This document shows positions 7,048-10,227 of a stretch of 10,227 nucleotides of DNA, in pieces. Origin of the DNA: CAJQQY01 sp964352225 (GTDB lineage Bacteria > Bacteroidota > Bacteroidia > Chitinophagales > Saprospiraceae); the NCBI GenBank assembly GCA_964352225.1, contig CAYGRM010000241.1:1-10227 (forward strand), read 5' to 3'. The notes beneath the pieces were generated by a model. That model worked only from the letters and a program-made list of their open reading frames with translations, was not told the origin of the DNA and made no database searches. The position numbers and the translations under genes are program-made. Numbering within the stretch: the stretch's first letter is position 1; every line of letters begins with the position of its first letter.

Positions 7048-9714
7048 TTACTCAATCAAGATAAACCCAGCCCAAAAATAAGGCGAAGGATACAATTTTC
7101 GAATATCCTTTTGCGCTTGATAAAACGCTTTGTGAATATCCATTCCACTTAAATGATTGAAGTAAAAAAGAGACAACATCTCTTGCGTTTGTTTGTCTGG
7201 CACTTTCCATTGACTAAACAAAATAGTATTAACACCTGAAGCTTTTAGTGCTCTTTGAATACTTAAAATACCTTTATCGCTATTTTTATTCGAACCAGTT
7301 TCGGTGGCTGAAAGAAGAACCAAATTCGTTTTTGAAAAATCTAATTTTGAAATTTCTTTCGCATTTAATAGTCCATCATTGGCATTATCTTGAAAGCGAG
7401 TGGAAGTAATTTTTTCATTTGCATTGGATAAGGCAATTCCAGAAAACTCCTCCAAATGTTGGTAATAAACTGGGGTTGCTAAATGCAACACTCCTGGAGC
7501 ATTTCCTCCACTCAATGCTTTAATATTTTCCTCTGAAGCATCCCCATCAATTTGAGTATTTACCGTCCAACCTTTAGCCGCACAAATCACTCTAAAGGTG
7601 TTTACCTCATCTTTAGTTGCAGGTAAATAATCTAGTTTTCCATTTCCTCCACTTCCAAAAATTGCTCCTCCAAAAAATGAAACTGTCTCATTTCTAGAAG
7701 GCTCATTCTTATCATTAATAAAATCTCGTAGTGAACAATAATAATAGATTTCATATTTGTCCGCTAAGCTATTTTTTTGCCGATCCATCAATCCGCTAAA
7801 AGCCACTTTATTCAAAACTCCAACAGTTGAAACATGAACGAAATTCACCCCTTTCAAATGCTCTTCCATTGGTTCCCAAATCAATTGATATAATTGATTA
7901 CTTCGATCTGAACTTTGAATATAGCTATCGGGAGAATCTGCTTCCGCATTAATAATCATATTAATTTTACTCTCATCCAACAAGGGAACCATTATCGTTT
8001 CTGCATTATTTTTTCGAGTAATCAAGGCATAATAATTTCCCACTAGGGTTTTCGGATTTCTCATTCTTAAAAAATCAATGGCAGCTTCATTAGGTTTTAA
8101 TTTTTCCCTTAATTGGTTTTGATATGATTCAATATCACCAACCATAGAGTTTTTAATTTCCAAAGCAGCATCAGTTGATTTACCTTTGAATGCAAGGTTA
8201 AAATTTTGCATTTCGGAACCAGAAACCAGAAAGCCAAGTTTCATTGAATTAGCATAATAGTCCTCTATTTCGGTTTGCATTTTATCCATCATTCGACTTT
8301 GATCTTGAAAACCTACCGAGTTGAATTCTTCGAAAGAAGCATAAACTGATGCCTTATAAAAATCTCTTGCTTTTGATTTTTGACCAGTTGCCTCGTATGC
8401 TTTTAATAAACTATCTCTTCGTTTTTTATAAGTAATATTATCTTTTCCCATCTTTTTCTCGATGGTTTCTAGGTCTTTTTCATAAAATGGAATTGCTCGA
8501 TCTAGCATACCTGCATTCTCATAACTATCGGCTAATTTTAAAGATATTGTTCGATAATTTTCATGCTCGTCACCATATTCTTCTTTGACCAACATCAATG
8601 CCTTTTGTCCTGCCTCGATTGCTCCAGTATAATCTTCATTTTGAGTGTGACTATCCATTTCAAAACTATAGTCCATCCAATTTTTTACTTTTGGAGCAGG
8701 CGGTGGTGGTGGTGGAGTTTCAACAACTGGTTGGGTGATCACTTCTTCAACAGGAGCAGGCATTGTTTTTTTCACAGGTCTCTCTAACTGACCTTTGGCA
8801 GATGAATTATTTATCATTTCGGGTTCTTCCTCTTCTTCTTCCTCTGAATTTCCCAAACCAGTAATCACCTCGGTCGAAGAATTCCACTTCTTTTTATTGT
8901 TAGAAGCAGAGGAAGCTAAGGCAGGTCTTTCGATCGGAAGAAGTGCCTCAGAAGGAGCAGCTTCATACAATTCATATTTTGGATTGTATAAATTATCCAA
9001 ATATCTCTTACAATCTTTATAATCAGGATGAGCAGTACCAACAGTATTTTTATAAAGTTCCAATGCCTTGGTCAAAGAAATTTCAGCCTCGGGAACATTA
9101 GCACGATTTTTATAAAATTTTCCATAATTAAATAAAATACCTGCGTAATCTTGGTGGCGCTCTCCAACTGAATATCGAGTAATCTCTTTAGCTTTCTTTA
9201 GACTATTTTCTGCTTTTTTAAAATTTCCTAAACTGGTATGTAAATCAGCATAGTCACTCAAAATCAGAGCATAGTCAGGATGCTCATCCGAGACAGCCGC
9301 TTTCATGATTTCCAAAGCATCTAGATAGATTGATTCCGCTTTTTGGAAATCTTTTTTCAATTTGTACAGATTAGCTAAACCAAAAAGACTCAAAGCATAG
9401 TTTTGATGCTTAACTCCTAATACCTCTTTGTCAATTTTAAGGGCTTCCCAATACAAAATTTCAGCAGGTGTAAACTCGCCTAATTTTTTATGCGCACTTG
9501 CTAAATTGTGTAAACTTGCGGAGTAATCTGCGTTATTTTCGCCAAATTGTTTTTTGGCAACTTCTCTTGCTCGAAGAGCCGAAGACAAAGCATTTGCGTA
9601 ATCTCCATTTCCCAAATAAGTTAAAACCTGATTATTCAGATCATCCCATTTTTGGGCTTGAAGATTAATTGCAAAACAAAATGCAACGACTACAAGTAGT
9701 GTTCTATTCAACAT
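7048..9714 (-). CDS. Secreted TPR-CHAT protein with degenerate catalytic dyad
   Basis: An 888-residue exported protein. Residues 1-20 are a signal peptide (Leu/Val core, probable cut after LQA). Next come TPR repeats with a strict 42-residue period, marked by Asp/Asn-Tyr at 63, 105, 147, 189 and 231. A disordered linker (about 250-345) has seven Glu (291-297) and six Pro (334-339). A second TPR block (about 350-450, Tyr387 and Tyr429 also 42 apart) precedes a CHAT domain (about 480-888, PF12770-like), ending in the characteristic SPYFWAGFILIE. CHAT domains are caspase/separase-like cysteine peptidases with a His in ATHG and a Cys in SACETG. Here these read LHLATPV (P748) and LLSATETG (T804), so both catalytic residues are lost while the surrounding fold motifs remain. 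It is therefore probably an inactive binding or scaffold protein outside the cytoplasm. Its partner is unknown. A promoter-like element precedes it and a strong terminator follows, suggesting a single-gene transcript. Confidence 0.9.
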   Translation of the reverse strand: MLNRTLLVVVAFCFAINLQAQKWDDLNNQVLTYLGNGDYANALSSALRAREVAKKQFGENNADYSASLHNLASAHKKLGEFTPAEILYWEALKIDKEVLGVKHQNYALSLFGLANLYKLKKDFQKAESIYLDALEIMKAAVSDEHPDYALILSDYADLHTSLGNFKKAENSLKKAKEITRYSVGERHQDYAGILFNYGKFYKNRANVPEAEISLTKALELYKNTVGTAHPDYKDCKRYLDNLYNPKYELYEAAPSEALLPIERPALASSASNNKKKWNSSTEVITGLGNSEEEEEEEPEMINNSSAKGQLERPVKKTMPAPVEEVITQPVVETPPPPPPAPKVKNWMDYSFEMDSHTQNEDYTGAIEAGQKALMLVKEEYGDEHENYRTISLKLADSYENAGMLDRAIPFYEKDLETIEKKMGKDNITYKKRRDSLLKAYEATGQKSKARDFYKASVYASFEEFNSVGFQDQSRMMDKMQTEIEDYYANSMKLGFLVSGSEMQNFNLAFKGKSTDAALEIKNSMVGDIESYQNQLREKLKPNEAAIDFLRMRNPKTLVGNYYALITRKNNAETIMVPLLDESKINMIINAEADSPDSYIQSSDRSNQLYQLIWEPMEEHLKGVNFVHVSTVGVLNKVAFSGLMDRQKNSLADKYEIYYYCSLRDFINDKNEPSRNETVSFFGGAIFGSGGNGKLDYLPATKDEVNTFRVICAAKGWTVNTQIDGDASEENIKALSGGNAPGVLHLATPVYYQHLEEFSGIALSNANEKITSTRFQDNANDGLLNAKEISKLDFSKTNLVLLSATETGSNKNSDKGILSIQRALKASGVNTILFSQWKVPDKQTQEMLSLFYFNHLSGMDIHKAFYQAQKDIRKLYPSPYFWAGFILIE

Positions 9715-9758
9715 AAGTTCAATTGTTGGGGGATTAAAAAATGTTATAACGATTCCTT

Positions 9759-9790
9759 TAAATATAGAGTAAACATTACGAACCGCTCAA
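9759..9790 (-). promoter_or_regulatory. Candidate promoter of the CHAT gene
   Basis: On the - strand TATATTTA (9759-9766) is one base from TAnnTTTG, and a TTG (9788-9790, within TTTTGAG) lies 21 nt upstream. The start codon is 44 nt downstream, the same geometry as the promoters at 202-233 and 9992-10021. Confidence 0.4.
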
Positions 9791-9978
9791 AATGAACGCG
9801 TTTTTAAAATTCGCTTAAATAATTGAGGGTTTGTTAAGTCGGAGTTTAGAGGCAAAAGAATTAGCTTTATAGGCTTGATTCTAAAAATTCATATCATACG
9901 GTTGGAAAAATACATTACAAATAACGTAAATTTCAACAACAATGCCGATTTTTATAGAATATTTAATTATCATCAGAT

Positions 9979-9987
9979 TGTGGATAA
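9979..9987 (-). other. Perfect DnaA box upstream of the 10065 gene
   Basis: Exact TGTGGATAA, ending four bases before the TTG of the candidate promoter at 9992. Bound DnaA could affect that promoter. An isolated box may also be a titration site or chance. Confidence 0.4.
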
Positions 9988-9991
9988 AAAG

Positions 9992-10021
9992 TTGGGGAAA
10001 TGGAGAAATAATCTACTTTTA
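9992..10021 (+). promoter_or_regulatory. Candidate promoter of the truncated lipoprotein gene
   Basis: TTG (9992-9994), a 19-nt spacer and TACTTTTA (10014-10021), one base from TAnnTTTG. The ATG follows 43 nt later. Between them lies an A/T-rich leader with no Shine-Dalgarno sequence, typical of this phylum. Confidence 0.45.
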
Positions 10022-10064
10022 ACCGTTTTTTTTTCAAAAAAAATTAAAAACAAACACACCACCC

Positions 10065-10227
10065 ATGAAAAAAATTTTGCTCTTCCTATTTATATTAATC
10101 CAATGCTCTGCTTGCTCACAAACTGAGACCTCAAATCCTCAAAAAGTAACTCCTCTAGAAAAAAAACAAGGGTGGGATCCAGATGCTGGAGTTATTCCTT
10201 CTTTGACGATTGGAAGCAAAGTAACTG
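10065..10227 (+). CDS. Putative lipoprotein, 5' part only (runs off the window)
   Basis: The first 54 codons of a gene that continues past the window edge. It starts with Met-Lys-Lys, a Leu/Phe/Ile core (residues 4-12) and then Gln-Cys-Ser-Ala-Cys-Ser, so it is very probably exported. Cys17 (after Ser-Ala) is the best lipidation site, with Cys14 an alternative. A polar, Thr/Pro/Lys-rich linker (18-35) leads to a globular start with GWDPDAGVIPSLTIGSKVT (36-54). Too little is present to name a family. A different frame through the same DNA (9875-10126) is open but has no protein-like features, whereas this frame has an ideal signal peptide and a promoter at the right distance. Confidence 0.75.
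   Translation, partial: MKKILLFLFILIQCSACSQTETSNPQKVTPLEKKQGWDPDAGVIPSLTIGSKVT

Noticed and set aside
8563..9022. Two + strand open frames opposite the CHAT gene, with poly-Ser and poly-Trp runs
   Set aside because: The runs are antisense readings of the poly-Glu and poly-Pro hinge codons; not independent genes.
9875..10126. 83-codon + strand frame at the right edge
   Set aside because: It overlaps the real lipoprotein start at 10065 in another frame and runs through the promoter and DnaA box; low-complexity composition.
1..10227. Mobile elements, CRISPR array, tRNA or rRNA
   Set aside because: No transposase motif, terminal inverted repeats with target duplications, regularly spaced repeats, or cloverleaf arms were seen.

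Overview
The window looks like chromosomal DNA of a low-GC member of the Bacteroidota. The evidence is an AT-rich sequence, promoter-like TTG/TAnnTTTG elements instead of sigma-70 boxes, no clear Shine-Dalgarno sequences, small surface lipoproteins, and a secreted TPR-CHAT protein of a type common in that phylum. I cannot name a genus. No mobile element, tRNA, rRNA or CRISPR array is visible.

Layout, left to right. A lone lipoprotein gene (275-943, +) has its own promoter. It converges on nrdJ (1055-3643, -), a vitamin B12-dependent class II ribonucleotide reductase, across a strong hairpin that can terminate in both directions. Behind the nrdJ start lies a very AT-rich gap of about 1.5 kb (3644-5130) with no credible gene. 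Its centre holds four perfect DnaA boxes in 205 bp, two of them forming a 19-bp palindrome, followed by A/T tracts, 13-bp direct repeats and an inverted repeat. This is a good candidate for the chromosomal origin of replication, or at least for a DnaA-binding locus. On its far side three genes read leftwards: a TPR-CHAT secreted protein (7048-9714), a strong terminator, a small HExxH zincin-like protein (6190-6939) and a CorA-type divalent-cation channel (5131-6078). At the right edge a divergent, truncated lipoprotein gene begins at 10065.

How the parts may fit together. nrdJ makes deoxynucleotides for replication and is the first gene beside the putative origin. Perfect DnaA boxes also lie at the nrdJ stop codon and just upstream of the truncated lipoprotein promoter, making six in the window. 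CorA, the HExxH protein and the CHAT protein share orientation, but the terminator and candidate promoters suggest separate units, and no shared pathway is evident.

The two observations most worth following are the DnaA-box cluster and the CHAT domain. The fold motifs of the CHAT domain are intact, but both catalytic residues are replaced (His to Pro, Cys to Thr), so it is predicted to be a secreted pseudo-protease on a TPR scaffold.
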